Assembly (NCBI RefSeq): GCF_905397435.1
Contig: NZ_CAJPVI010000001.1
Location: forward strand, 344,517 to 408,516
Length of the DNA: 64,000 bases
Source of the DNA: Cupriavidus numazuensis
Lineage (GTDB): Bacteria > Pseudomonadota > Gammaproteobacteria > Burkholderiales > Burkholderiaceae
Direction of reading: 5' to 3'
Part shown: piece after piece, positions 47,127 through 56,754 of the stretch
How the letters are laid out: every line of letters starts with the position of its first letter
Numbering within the stretch: position 1 is the first letter of the stretch
Position numbers and translations under genes: made by a program
Notes under the pieces: model-generated
Told to the model about the DNA's origin: nothing
The model's input: the letters and a program-made list of their open reading frames with translations, nothing else
Databases searched by the model: none

Positions 47127-47897
47127 ATGGCGCAAGTTCAACTCGTCGATTCCGTCAGGAATCAAGTTTCCGACGCGGAATGGCAGATGCGCGTCGACCT
47201 GGCAGCGGCCTATCGCCTGGTCGCGCATTTCGGCTGGGACGACCTGATCTTCACGCACATCTCGGCACGCGTACCCGACGCGCCGGACCAGTTCCTGATC
47301 AATCCGTACGGCATGCTGTTCGACGAGATCACGGCGTCGAGCCTGGTCAAGGTCGACCACCACGGCGAGCCCGTGCTCGACACGCCGTACGACGTGAACC
47401 CGGCCGGCTTCATCATCCACAGCGCCGTGCATGAAGCCCGTCCGGAAATCGGCTGCGTCATGCATACGCACACGCCGCACGGCGTGGCGGTGTCGGCGCA
47501 GCAGGCCGGCCTGCTGCCGCTGTCGCAACAGGCGATGTTCGCGCGCATGGGCCTGGCCTATCACGACTACGAAGGCGTGGCGCTGCGCGAGGACGAGAAG
47601 GCTCGCCTGGTCGCCGACCTGGGCCGCAGCAAGCAGATGATCCTGCGCAACCATGGCCTGCTGACCTGCGGCCGCGCGGTGTCCGACGCGTTCCTGACGA
47701 TGTACACGCTGGAGTCGGCCTGCCGCATCCAGATCCTCGCGCAGAGCGGCGGCTCGGCGTTGACCACGGTGCCGGAATCCGCCAGCGCCGACGTGGGCGA
47801 ACAGGCGCGCCAGGCGACCAAGGGCAAGGGCTCGGGCCTCGCATGGCCGGCCCTGCTGCGCCGTTTGGACCGTATCCAACCCGACTTCCGGAACTGA
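47127..47897 (+). CDS. Class II aldolase/adducin-family protein
   Basis: 256 residues from MAQVQLVDS. Zinc-dependent fold of fuculose-phosphate aldolase and adducin. The family metal residues appear as HISARVPD, the HTHTPHG pair of histidines, and ILRNHGLLTCG. Substrate is unknown. One base separates it from ghrA, so they form an operon. Similar aldolase-like proteins without proven aldolase activity occur widely in Burkholderiales catabolic loci. Confidence 0.9.
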   Translation: MAQVQLVDSVRNQVSDAEWQMRVDLAAAYRLVAHFGWDDLIFTHISARVPDAPDQFLINPYGMLFDEITASSLVKVDHHGEPVLDTPYDVNPAGFIIHSAVHEARPEIGCVMHTHTPHGVAVSAQQAGLLPLSQQAMFARMGLAYHDYEGVALREDEKARLVADLGRSKQMILRNHGLLTCGRAVSDAFLTMYTLESACRIQILAQSGGSALTTVPESASADVGEQARQATKGKGSGLAWPALLRRLDRIQPDFRN

Positions 47898-47898
47898 C

Positions 47899-48828
47899 AT
47901 GGGCATCCTCGTACATCTGCCATCGTTCATGGCCGGCGCCATTGGCGCCGCACTGCGCGAAGCCGCGCCCGACATCCCGGTCTGGATCGGCCGCGAAAAC
48001 GCGCCCGCCGACGAAGTCGAAGCGATGATCGCCTGGGGCCTGAAGCCTGGCGTGCTGCCCGCCTACCGCAACCTGCGCCTGATCTGCAGCGCCGCGGCCG
48101 GCGTCGACAAGCTCGTGAGCGCGCCCGATCTGCCCGAAAGCATGCCAGTCACGCGCGTGGTCGATCCGGGCCAGCAGACGGGCATCGCGCATTACGTGCT
48201 GGCCATGGCCCTGCGCCATGCGCGTCGCCTCGGCACTTATGCCGAGCAGCAACGCCGCGGCGAATGGAAGCGCCACCCTGCCCCCGACCTCGCGCACTAC
48301 CGCGTGGGCGTGCTTGGCATGGGCGAGATCGGCAGCGCCGTCGCGCGCACGTTCGCGTCCATCGGCTTTCCGGTGGCGGGATGGAGCCGCAGTGACAAGG
48401 GCATTCCGGGCGTGACCGACTACACCGGTGCCGAGGGCCTGTCGGCCATGCTCGCGCAGACCGATATCCTCGTCTGCACGCTGCCGCTGACGCCGCAGAC
48501 CCACGGCCTGCTCAATCGGGAAACGCTGTCGCAACTGCCCGCCGGCGCGTTCTTCATCAACGTCGGCCGGGGCGAGCATCTGGTCGAGCCCGACCTGATC
48601 GCGCTGATCGACGCAGGCCATCTGGCCGGTGCGGCGCTCGATGTGTTTTCGAAGGAACCGCCGGAGCCCGGCGATCCGGTGTGGAACCATCCGCGCATCG
48701 AAGCCACGCCGCATATTGCGTGCGATCCGTCGTATGAATTGGTCGCGCAGCAGTGCGTGGAGAACGTGCGGCGGATGCGCGATGGCAGGGAGTTGCTGAA
48801 CCTGGTCGATCGCACGGCCGGATACTGA
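47899..48828 (+). CDS. ghrA: Glyoxylate/hydroxypyruvate reductase (GhrA-like)
   Basis: 309 residues. D-2-hydroxyacid dehydrogenase reducing glyoxylate or hydroxypyruvate with NAD(P)H. Seen: nucleotide-binding VGVLGMGEIGSAVA, LVCTLPLTPQTHGLLN, FINVGRGEHLVEPDLI with the catalytic Arg region, and catalytic His in HPRIEATPHIACDP. Follows the aldolase gene by one base. Confidence 0.9.
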   Translation: MGILVHLPSFMAGAIGAALREAAPDIPVWIGRENAPADEVEAMIAWGLKPGVLPAYRNLRLICSAAAGVDKLVSAPDLPESMPVTRVVDPGQQTGIAHYVLAMALRHARRLGTYAEQQRRGEWKRHPAPDLAHYRVGVLGMGEIGSAVARTFASIGFPVAGWSRSDKGIPGVTDYTGAEGLSAMLAQTDILVCTLPLTPQTHGLLNRETLSQLPAGAFFINVGRGEHLVEPDLIALIDAGHLAGAALDVFSKEPPEPGDPVWNHPRIEATPHIACDPSYELVAQQCVENVRRMRDGRELLNLVDRTAGY

Positions 48829-48917
48829 AGCAAGCCGACAAGCCTGACAGGCCAGCACAAGCCGCATCCTTGTTCACGCAGAGTGCTCAGGGATGCGGCC
48901 ATAGCGCCCCGCTGACC

Positions 48918-50348
48918 TTACCCGGCCACGTAGGCCGTCTTTACCGTCGTGTAAAACTCGGCCGCATAGCTTCCTTGCTCCCGCGAGCCGAGGCTGGATG
49001 CCTTGCGGCCGCCGAATGGCACGTGGTAGTCCACGCCTGCGGTGGGCACGTTGACCATGACCATGCCCGCCTGCGCGTGCCGCTTGAAATGCTGTACATG
49101 CTTGAGCGACGTAGAGCAGATGCCGGTAGCAAGGCCAAATTCCGTGTCATTGGCAAGCTCCAGTGCATGCTCATAGTCGCGCGCCGGGATGATGGCAGCA
49201 ACGGGCCCGAAGATTTCCTCACGGCAGATCCGCATCTCGTTGCTGCAGTCGGCAAAGATGGCCGGCGTCAGGTAATGGCCCGGCGTGGCACGCGTCACGG
49301 CTTCGCCGCCATGCACAAGCCGTGCGCCTTCCTGCTGCCCGATCGCGATGTAGCTCAGATCCTGCTCGATCTGTGCGCCGCTGACTACTGGCCCGATGTC
49401 AGTGCCGGTGGCAAGCGCATGGTCGATCTTCAGGCCCGCAGTACGCTCGCGCATGCGTTGGACGAAGCGCTTGTAGATGCCCTCCTCCACGATCAGCCGG
49501 CTGGACGCCGTACAGCGTTGGCCGGTGGAAAAGAACGCGCTCTGTACCGCGCATTCGACCGCGACGTCCAGGTCGGCATCGTTGAGCACCACCATCGGGT
49601 TCTTGCCGCCCATCTCGAGCTGGACCTTCGCCAGCCGCGTCGCGGCCGCCTGTGCCACGCGGGTGCCGGTAGCAACCGACCCGGTGAACGAAATCGCGTC
49701 AATGCGCCAATCATCCAGCAGGGCCTGGCCGACCTCCGCACCCCGGCCCATCACCAGGTTGAACGTCCCCGCAGGCAGCCCGGCCCGGCTGATGATTTCC
49801 GCCAGCGCCCAGGCGCAGCCCGGCACGAGCTCCGCCGGCTTGAATACGACCGTGTTGCCGAACGCGAGCGCCGGCGCAATCTTCCAGGCTGGAATCGCGA
49901 TCGGGAAGTTCCACGGCGCAATGATTCCGACCGTACCGACCGGCTCGCGCGTGACCTCGATCTCGATGCCCGGGCGTACCGAGGCCAGCTTGTCGCCACG
50001 CTGGCGCAGTGCTTCACCGGCAAAGAACTTGAAGATATTGCCCGCGCGCGCAACCTCGCCGATGCCCTCCGGCAAGGTCTTGCCCTCCTCGCGCGACAAC
50101 AATCGGCCGAGCTCCTCGCGGCGCGCAAGGATCTCGCTGCCGATCCGGTCCAGCGCATCGGCGCGCTGTTGCGGCGTACTGCTCGCCCACAGCGGCGCCG
50201 CTGCATGCGCTGCAGCGATGGCCTCGTCTGCCTGGGCGGCATCGGCCTGGGCGTAGTAGCCGACGATGTCGGTGGTGTCGGACGGGTTGATGTTGGCGAC
50301 AGTGGTGACGCCCTCCAGCCATTGGCCGGCGATGTAGTTGCGATTCAT
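48918..50348 (-). CDS. NAD(P)-dependent aldehyde dehydrogenase (2-oxoglutarate semialdehyde group)
   Basis: 476 residues from MNRNYIAGQW. Catalytic Glu in LEMGGKNPMVVL, catalytic Cys in FFSTGQRCTASSR, and coenzyme-binding IIAPWNFPIAIPAWKIAPAL with FTGSVATG. Overall closest in feel to 2,5-dioxovalerate dehydrogenases of sugar acid catabolism. It lies 105 bp downstream of the LysR regulator gene in the same direction and may belong to the same catabolic set. Confidence 0.93.
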   Translation of the reverse strand: MNRNYIAGQWLEGVTTVANINPSDTTDIVGYYAQADAAQADEAIAAAHAAAPLWASSTPQQRADALDRIGSEILARREELGRLLSREEGKTLPEGIGEVARAGNIFKFFAGEALRQRGDKLASVRPGIEIEVTREPVGTVGIIAPWNFPIAIPAWKIAPALAFGNTVVFKPAELVPGCAWALAEIISRAGLPAGTFNLVMGRGAEVGQALLDDWRIDAISFTGSVATGTRVAQAAATRLAKVQLEMGGKNPMVVLNDADLDVAVECAVQSAFFSTGQRCTASSRLIVEEGIYKRFVQRMRERTAGLKIDHALATGTDIGPVVSGAQIEQDLSYIAIGQQEGARLVHGGEAVTRATPGHYLTPAIFADCSNEMRICREEIFGPVAAIIPARDYEHALELANDTEFGLATGICSTSLKHVQHFKRHAQAGMVMVNVPTAGVDYHVPFGGRKASSLGSREQGSYAAEFYTTVKTAYVAG

Positions 50349-50453
50349 TCGAAGGTACTCACGGTTGATGAGGGATGGAACGGGCGACAGCCGCCCGCTC
50401 TCCCGCCCAAAGCGGGAAAGATCAAGACAAGCCAAGTGCGGGACGCCGGGTGC

Positions 50454-51368
50454 TCAGGTATCGAGCAGGGACAGCTCCACCTGTTTCAGGCGATGCACGA
50501 TGCCTCTGACGAAGTCATGCGTGACATTGGGCAGCGCACGCTGAGTCGGGGTGATGATGCCGACGGTCAGCGCGTTGATATTGGGCTCGTCGAAGGGACG
50601 CCAGACCACTTCGCCGCTCGCGATTTCCTCCACGAAGGCAAGCTTGGAGAAAAACGAGATGCCCCGCCCCGATGCGATCAGCCGCTTGAGCAGCGTGGTC
50701 GAGTTGCAGGTGACGCTGGGCGTCAGCAGATCCCAGAATTCCGCAAACTTCGGAGACACCACGCCCTGTATCGGGGAGCGCCCCTCCAGCCGCAGGAACG
50801 CGTGGTTGCGGCAGTCCGCAAAGCTCAGGCGTTCCTGCCTGGCCAGCGGATGCGACGATGCCATCACCACTCCGGGCGGCAGCGCCACCTGTGCCGCCAC
50901 GTCCAGGCCGGCCGGGAGCTTGGCGATGAAGGTGACGCCGACATCGAACTCGCCGCCCAGCACTTTGGACGGCACATCCCAGGGCGTAACCGCTGCGATG
51001 GAGTACGTCACGGCCGGATAAAGCTCCGAGAAGTCTTCCACTGCCGCGGGCAGGAAGTCGACAAAGAGCGAGTCCATCGCCACGACCGACACGTGCCCTT
51101 TGCGCTCGTCCTTGAGTTCGTCGAGTTCGCTGCGCATCAGGTGAAAGTCGTTCAGCGTCACGCGGATATGCTGAAGCATCCGCTCTCCGGCCGCGTTCAG
51201 GCGGATGCCGTTGGGCAGGCGGTCGAACAGGTCGGTGCCCATCTCCGATTCCAGCTTGAGGATCTGCCGGTTCACCGCGCTCGACGCAACATAAAGATTC
51301 TGCGCAGCCTTGCGGATCGATCCGCAACGGGCGACCTCGACAAAGTACTTCAGAATGCTGGCGTGCAT
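50454..51368 (-). CDS. LysR-family transcriptional regulator of the catabolic operon
   Basis: 304 residues from MHASILKYF. Winged helix in the first 60 residues (ARCGSIRKAAQNLYVASSAVNRQILKLE) and a LysR effector domain. 41 bp behind the ferredoxin gene and in line with the seven-gene operon, so probably its regulator. The repeated TTAGAGCA boxes upstream of the operon are the candidate targets. Confidence 0.9.
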   Translation of the reverse strand: MHASILKYFVEVARCGSIRKAAQNLYVASSAVNRQILKLESEMGTDLFDRLPNGIRLNAAGERMLQHIRVTLNDFHLMRSELDELKDERKGHVSVVAMDSLFVDFLPAAVEDFSELYPAVTYSIAAVTPWDVPSKVLGGEFDVGVTFIAKLPAGLDVAAQVALPPGVVMASSHPLARQERLSFADCRNHAFLRLEGRSPIQGVVSPKFAEFWDLLTPSVTCNSTTLLKRLIASGRGISFFSKLAFVEEIASGEVVWRPFDEPNINALTVGIITPTQRALPNVTHDFVRGIVHRLKQVELSLLDT

Positions 51369-51409
51369 GACCTGTTCTCCCCGATTCGCGATACCGGCGC
51401 GATCGCTAT

Positions 51410-51742
51410 TTACCTGTCCCTGGCCGGAAACGCCGCGACAAGGGGATGATCGCATGCCAGTGGGCCGACATAGTCCGCACCACCGGGTGAGCCAACCCCG
51501 CTAACCCCGGCATGGAAGAACTCCCGGTTGATGTCAGCGAACACCACTTCCGCCGGCGGCAACTCGACATCCTCGTAGATGGCTTCGGTCGGGCACACCG
51601 ACACGCACACCCCGCAGCTGATGCATTCGTCGGGATGGATGTAGAGGGTGCGGCCGCCTTCATAGATGCAATCGACCGGACAGCATTTTACGCAGGCGCC
51701 GTCCTTGACATCGATACAGGCCGAGGCAATGACGTAAGCCAT
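51410..51742 (-). CDS. Seven-iron-type ferredoxin (FdxA-like)
   Basis: 110 residues. Two iron-sulfur motifs: C-x7-C-x3-CP-type region (ACVKCCPVDCIYEG) and CISCGVCVSVCPTEAIY, with the YIHPDEC spacer typical of FdxA ferredoxins. The C-terminus (about 50 residues) is a family-typical extension. The ATG overlaps the crotonase stop (ATGA). It is probably the electron carrier for the FAD oxidoreductase of the operon. Confidence 0.9.
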   Translation of the reverse strand: MAYVIASACIDVKDGACVKCCPVDCIYEGGRTLYIHPDECISCGVCVSVCPTEAIYEDVELPPAEVVFADINREFFHAGVSGVGSPGGADYVGPLACDHPLVAAFPARDR

Positions 51743-52515
51743 CACCGCCCCTGCCACTGCGGCTTGCGCTTCTGCTGGAAGGCCAGCACGCCTTCGTGCG
51801 CGTCCTCGGACTGCAGCGCGGTCACCAGCGCCGGCAGCCGCAAGGCCTGGGCGTCGGCCGGCGACAGCGTCGAGGTGCGCCGCACCACTTGCTTGATGGC
51901 CTGCTGGGACAGTGGCGCGCAGGCCAGCAGCGCATCGACCCAGCGCTGCACCGCCGCGTCCAGCCCTTCGCGCGGCACCACTTCGTTGACGAGGCCGATG
52001 TCTGCGGCCTCGCGCGCCGACATCCGCTGCCCCGTCAGCAGCATCGCCATGGCCTTGCGGTAGGGAATCTGCCGCTGCAGCAGCGTCATGCCGCCATCGA
52101 GCGGCATACGCCCGACGAGCGCCTCGGGCAAACCGAAGCTCGCTTCCTCGCACGCCACCACAATATCGCAGCCCAGCACCATTTCGAAGCCGCCGCCAAG
52201 CGCGAAGCCGTTCACGCGAGCGATCACCGGCACGTTCAGTGTCTCGCGCAGCGCGATGCCGCCAAAGCCACCGGGACGCGCCGCGCCCCAGTACTCGAGA
52301 CCCGTGGTTGCGGGATTCTTCAGGTCGGCGCCGACGCAGAAGGCACGCTCGCCCTCGCCGGTCAGCACCACCACGCGCACGTCGCGGCGGTGTTCCAGTT
52401 CGCTCCAGATGCGCTGCAACTCGGCCTCGGTGGCCAGGTCGATCGCGTTGAGCACATCGGGGCGCGAAAGCGTCACCGTGGCGACGTAGTTCTCGACTTG
52501 CAGGTGTACGCTCAT
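51742..52515 (-). CDS. Enoyl-CoA hydratase/isomerase (crotonase family)
   Basis: 257 residues. Crotonase fold: AFCVGADLKN forms half of the oxyanion hole, FALGGGFEMVLGCDIVVA the other half. The catalytic Glu positions look like EASFGLPEALVG. It overlaps the CoA-transferase stop and the ferredoxin start (both ATGA). Acts on the CoA ester made by the CaiB-type transferase. Confidence 0.93.
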   Translation of the reverse strand: MSVHLQVENYVATVTLSRPDVLNAIDLATEAELQRIWSELEHRRDVRVVVLTGEGERAFCVGADLKNPATTGLEYWGAARPGGFGGIALRETLNVPVIARVNGFALGGGFEMVLGCDIVVACEEASFGLPEALVGRMPLDGGMTLLQRQIPYRKAMAMLLTGQRMSAREAADIGLVNEVVPREGLDAAVQRWVDALLACAPLSQQAIKQVVRRTSTLSPADAQALRLPALVTALQSEDAHEGVLAFQQKRKPQWQGR

Positions 52516-53678
52516 ACTGCCCCCACACTGGTATTGGCGCGCGCGCGGGCCACTTCGCCCAGCACCTCGTCGTTGTGCTGGCCAAGGCGCGGCGGCGCCC
52601 GGCGCAGGCTGACCTGGGCTGACGACATGCTGATCGGGCTGCCGACGAACCGGACCGGCCTGCCTTCTCCCTGGCCTTCCAGCAGGAGCTGGTTGTGCAG
52701 GGTCTGCGGGTCCTTCAGCGCCTCGCGCAGGTCGCGCACCGGCGCACACAGGATGTCCTGCTCTTCCAGCCGCTGCAGCCAGTGTTCGCGGGTGCCGGTG
52801 GCAAAGCGTTCGCGCAATGCCGCCTGCAGCGTGGCCTTGTTCTCGAACTGGCGGTTCAGGTCGCAATAGCGCGGATCGACCGACATGTCTTCAAGGCCGA
52901 GCGCGGTACAGATGTCGCGCAGCGGGTTCTCCTTGAAGGCGCCGACCATCACCAGCGGCCCCGTCAGGGTGTGGAACACACCGGACAGCGGCATCGCGGC
53001 CCAGTTGACCTCCGAGTCCTCCATCATGATCATGGCCGCTTCCTGCATCTGCATGGCCAGCATCGAGTTGTAGAGCGACACGCTGATCTTCTGTCCCTCT
53101 CCGGTGCGGGCACGGTGCAGCAGGGCCAGCAGCACGCCCTGCACCATATGCATGCCAGCCGAGTAGTCGGCCAGCGCGGTCGGATAGACGGAGACCGGCA
53201 CCGACTCGTCGGCGCGGCGCGCCATGACGCCGCTGACGGCTTGCGCGAGAACGTCCTGACCACCCTTGTGCGCGTAAGGCCCGCTCTCTCCGAAACCCGT
53301 ACCGACCGCGTAGATGATCCCCGGGTTGAGTTCGCGGCATGCCTCGTAGCCGAGGCCCATGCGCTCCATCACCCCCGCACGGAAGTTGTTGACGACCACG
53401 TCAGCGCCGGCGATCAGCGCCCGCACATCGGCCATGGCCTCCGGATCGCGCAGGTCGAGCGCGACGCTGCGCTTGTTGCGGTTCAGGCTGCAGAAGATCG
53501 GGTTGTCGGCACCCGCCACCGGCGCGAAGGTGGACCGGCTGAGATCGCCAGCTCCCCTGCGCTCTACCTTGATCACGTCGGCGCCGTAGTCCGCCAGCGT
53601 TTGCGTGCACACCGGCCCCATCATCACCTGCGTGAAATCGATCACGCGGATTCCCGTCAGCGGCAAGTCTTGCTGCAT
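52512..53678 (-). CDS. CaiB/BaiF-family (family III) CoA-transferase
   Basis: 388 residues from the ATG at 53678, chosen because AAGGAG lies 9 bases before it. An upstream in-frame ATG (53702) overlaps the oxidoreductase stop. Family III features: GIRVIDFTQVMMGP, ADYGADVIKVERRGAGD, the catalytic Asp in YDLNR-equivalent region around YSAGMHMVQGVLLAL. Transfers CoA between organic acids, as in carnitine, oxalate or bile acid metabolism. Central to the operon. Confidence 0.92.
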   Translation of the reverse strand: MQQDLPLTGIRVIDFTQVMMGPVCTQTLADYGADVIKVERRGAGDLSRSTFAPVAGADNPIFCSLNRNKRSVALDLRDPEAMADVRALIAGADVVVNNFRAGVMERMGLGYEACRELNPGIIYAVGTGFGESGPYAHKGGQDVLAQAVSGVMARRADESVPVSVYPTALADYSAGMHMVQGVLLALLHRARTGEGQKISVSLYNSMLAMQMQEAAMIMMEDSEVNWAAMPLSGVFHTLTGPLVMVGAFKENPLRDICTALGLEDMSVDPRYCDLNRQFENKATLQAALRERFATGTREHWLQRLEEQDILCAPVRDLREALKDPQTLHNQLLLEGQGEGRPVRFVGSPISMSSAQVSLRRAPPRLGQHNDEVLGEVARARANTSVGAV

Positions 53679-53698
53679 GTTCTCGTTCTCCTTCTTGT

Positions 53699-55084
53699 TC
53701 ATGCTGCCTGCGCCTGCGGCACGTATGCGGCCAGCGCCGGAATATCGGCATTGCGGCCGCTCTGGTCACCGGGGTCCGCGCCCTGGGCACGCAGGGTCTT
53801 CTGCACGCGGCTCACGTCGACATCACGCACCCGCACGCCCGACTGAAGCGCCACTGCCGCCGCGACGCCCGCCGCTTCGCCCATCGCCATGCACGGCGGA
53901 ATCTCGCGCGAAATCTTCTGCGCCTGCGAACTGGCCGAGTAGTGGCGGCCGGCCACCAGCAGGTTGTCCACCTGCTTTGGCAGCAGTACGCGGTACGGCA
54001 TGTAGTAATCGCGGCCGCGCGCAATGCTGTCTTCGAAGCGCACGCGCTGCGCCACGTCTTCCTTGCTCATTACGTACTCGCCTTCGAGCAGGCGCGTCTG
54101 GCGCACGCCGGTCTGCGGCGCGACGTCGATCAGGTAGCACTGCTCGAAGCCGGGAAGCTTCTCGCGCACGAACTCGATCACGGCGTGAATGTGGCTGCGC
54201 CCCTGGAATTCAGCGCGGGTCAGGTCTTCCGCCTTCAGGCCGTCGATGCCGGCCATGTGCGGGCAGTTGCACCACACCACGCCCGGCAGCGGCGTCTTGA
54301 GCCACCACAGGCCCCAGGAGCCGCCGAGGATGCGCTTGATCTGCCGATCGAGCTGCGCATAGGCCTCCGGTTCCTCATGCTCGAATCGCTCGGCGGCTTC
54401 CGTGTCGACGCCACCAAGGCGGAACACGGTGGTGGTGATATAGCTGCCACCGATGTGCGGCGCGCCGGCCGAGGCGGCGACGTCCAGGTCGCCGGTGGCG
54501 TCGATCACCACGTCGCCCAGAATGGCCTCGCGCCCGCTCTTGGTTTCGCAGATCACGCCCTTCACCTGGCCGTCCTCGACCAGGGTCTGCGAGAACCAGG
54601 AGTGCAGCCGCAGCCGGACGCCGGCTTGCTGCACCATGTCGAGCGCCACGCGCTTGTAGGCATCGGGATCAAAGGCCGCAGCAAAGCAGACCGGGTGCGG
54701 CGTCTTCTGGCTATGGAAGTCAAACGTGCCCCAACGTCCCCAGCGTCGGTAGGCGGCAGGGTCCTCGCCCCATTCGTTGGACTTCGGGAACCTGGCCAGG
54801 CCAAGCGCGGCCATGCGCTCGATCATGGTCATGCAATTGCCGCGCACCGAGATTTCCTGCTGGTGCCCGTCCCACATGTCGTCGAGCACCAGCACCATGC
54901 CGCCGGAGGCCAGGCCGCCCAGGTGGTTGTAGCGCTCGAGCAGGATGGTATCGGCGCCGTTGCGCGCAGCCGCCAGCGCGGCCGACAGCCCCGCCGGGCC
55001 ACCCCCCACTACCACCACATCGGCCTTGGCTGCGACGCGCACGTCCCGTGCCGGCTGCTGGATCCAGTCACTGATCTTGTTCAT
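53699..55084 (-). CDS. FAD-dependent oxidoreductase (FAD_oxidored family)
   Basis: 461 residues. N-terminal FAD-binding Rossmann motif VVVVGGGPAGLSAALAAARNG, then LLERYNHLGGLASGGMV. Middle: DVVIDATGDLDVAASAGAP; end: LLVAGRHYSASSQAQ and MGEAAGVAAAVAL, the hallmarks of the FAD_oxidored (PF12831-like) family. The substrate is unknown; an oxidised organic acid that enters the CoA-transferase/crotonase steps is plausible. No Tat signal is visible; probably cytoplasmic. Confidence 0.9.
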   Translation of the reverse strand: MNKISDWIQQPARDVRVAAKADVVVVGGGPAGLSAALAAARNGADTILLERYNHLGGLASGGMVLVLDDMWDGHQQEISVRGNCMTMIERMAALGLARFPKSNEWGEDPAAYRRWGRWGTFDFHSQKTPHPVCFAAAFDPDAYKRVALDMVQQAGVRLRLHSWFSQTLVEDGQVKGVICETKSGREAILGDVVIDATGDLDVAASAGAPHIGGSYITTTVFRLGGVDTEAAERFEHEEPEAYAQLDRQIKRILGGSWGLWWLKTPLPGVVWCNCPHMAGIDGLKAEDLTRAEFQGRSHIHAVIEFVREKLPGFEQCYLIDVAPQTGVRQTRLLEGEYVMSKEDVAQRVRFEDSIARGRDYYMPYRVLLPKQVDNLLVAGRHYSASSQAQKISREIPPCMAMGEAAGVAAAVALQSGVRVRDVDVSRVQKTLRAQGADPGDQSGRNADIPALAAYVPQAQAA

Positions 55085-55118
55085 TGCTATCCTCGGAATA
55101 ATTGTTGTCGCGCCGTCT

Positions 55119-55958
55119 TCAATGGGCGTTCTGGGGTTGCCACTTGATAAGCCAGCGCTCGAGCGCCGCGATTACCAGGAAGAAAGTGCCGGACATCGCC
55201 GCACACATGACGATGGCCGCATACAGCAAGGCGGAGTCGAAGGCATAGGTGGCCTGGATGATCATGGCGCCCACACCTTCGGTCGCGCCGATCCACTCGC
55301 CCACCACCGCGCCGATGACCGACATCGAGGCCGCGATTCGCAAGGCGGAAAACAGATAGGGCAGCGAATTGAACAGGCGCAGCTTGAAGAAGATCTCCCG
55401 CTTGCTGGCCGACAGCACTTGCATCAGCTCCAGCGATTGCGGATTGACGGCTTCCAGCCCGCGCACCATGTTCACCAGCGTCGGGAAGAAGCACACGATG
55501 GCAGCGATGGTGATCTTCGGTTCGATGCCGTTGCCCATGATCAGCACCAGGATCGGCGCCTTCGCCACCACCGGGATCGAATTGATCATCACCGCCACCG
55601 GATAGAAGATCTCCTGCAGCGTCTTGTTGTGAACAAACACAGTCGCCAACACGATCGCGAGCAGGTTCCCGAGCAGGAAGCCGCCGACTGCTTCGATAGT
55701 GGTCGGGAGCAGGTTCTGCAACAACACGTCGCGCTTGTCGAACAGTGTCTGCAGCACCAGGCCCGGTGACGGCGCGATAAATGGCTTGATGTCGAACCCC
55801 GCCACCACCGCCCACCACGCCAGCAGCAGTCCGGCGATGCCCAGCGCAGGCATGGCACGTGCCCGCCAGATGCGGCGGCGGCGGCCGGCAAAGTAGGCAT
55901 CCGCCTCGGCATCCGGCCCCACGTCCGGCAGGTTCAGCTTTATTTGCGAAGTGCTCAT
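55119..55958 (-). CDS. ABC importer permease (SsuC/TauC type)
   Basis: 279 residues with about six membrane helices and the EAA-type loop (ALRIAASMSVIGAVVGEWIGATEGVG). Belongs to the nitrate/sulfonate/taurine permease group. The ATG overlaps the ATPase stop by one base. 34 bp before the oxidoreductase gene. Confidence 0.93.
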   Translation of the reverse strand: MSTSQIKLNLPDVGPDAEADAYFAGRRRRIWRARAMPALGIAGLLLAWWAVVAGFDIKPFIAPSPGLVLQTLFDKRDVLLQNLLPTTIEAVGGFLLGNLLAIVLATVFVHNKTLQEIFYPVAVMINSIPVVAKAPILVLIMGNGIEPKITIAAIVCFFPTLVNMVRGLEAVNPQSLELMQVLSASKREIFFKLRLFNSLPYLFSALRIAASMSVIGAVVGEWIGATEGVGAMIIQATYAFDSALLYAAIVMCAAMSGTFFLVIAALERWLIKWQPQNAH

Positions 55959-56752
55959 CAGCAGGTCTCCAGCACGCGCCGCAGATGCGCGCTCAGTTGT
56001 ACGAATTCGGACGTTTCACGAATATCCAGCGTGCGGTCCTCGGGCAATGTGACCGGCACGATCTCCTTGACCCGGCCCGGGTTGGCGGCCAGCAGCAGCA
56101 CGCGCTGGCCGAGGAATGCCGCTTCGTAGATGCTGTGCGTGACGAACAGGATGGTCAGTCCCATTTCGCGCCAGACGCGGCGCAACTCCTCGTTGAGCCG
56201 GTCGCGCGTAATTTCGTCGAGGGCGCCGAACGGCTCGTCCATCAGCAGCACCTTGGGGTCGCTGACCAGTGCCCGGGCGATCGCCACGCGCTGGCGCATG
56301 CCGCCAGACATCTCGTGCGGGTAGGCATCCTCGCGGCCTTTCAGTCCGACCAGTTCGAGCAATTCGCGCGGGGTCGCGCGGCCGGCGCGCGCGCGGCCAT
56401 TGGCGACTTCCAGCGGCAACTCGACGTTCTGCAAGGCGGTGCGCCACGGCAGCAGCGCCGCGTCCTGGAATACGAATCCGATATCGCGGCGAGCCCGCGC
56501 AACCTGCGGGGCCACGTCGAGCACCTGGATCTCCCCGCGGCTTGGCTTGACCAGATCGGCAACCACGCGCAGGAAGGTCGATTTGCCGCAACCCGAAGGG
56601 CCAAGCAAGGTCAGGAATTCCCCGCTGGCCACATCGAGGCTCAGGCCTTCGAGAGCCGTCGTCTTGCGGCGGTCGGTGAAAAAGCGGACGTTGATATTGC
56701 GGCAACTGATCGACAGCGCCGAACTCGAGAGATTGGGTTGAGCTGCGTGCAT
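55958..56752 (-). CDS. ABC importer ATPase (SsuB/TauB type)
   Basis: 264 residues. Walker A GPSGCGKSTFL, Q-loop VFQDAALLPWRTA, signature MSGGMRQRVAIARAL, Walker B LLMDEPFGALDE, and the switch His in FVTHSIYEA. Two bases after the substrate-binding gene. The nitrate/sulfonate subclass cannot be narrowed further. Confidence 0.94.
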   Translation of the reverse strand: MHAAQPNLSSSALSISCRNINVRFFTDRRKTTALEGLSLDVASGEFLTLLGPSGCGKSTFLRVVADLVKPSRGEIQVLDVAPQVARARRDIGFVFQDAALLPWRTALQNVELPLEVANGRARAGRATPRELLELVGLKGREDAYPHEMSGGMRQRVAIARALVSDPKVLLMDEPFGALDEITRDRLNEELRRVWREMGLTILFVTHSIYEAAFLGQRVLLLAANPGRVKEIVPVTLPEDRTLDIRETSEFVQLSAHLRRVLETC

Positions 56753-56754
56753 GC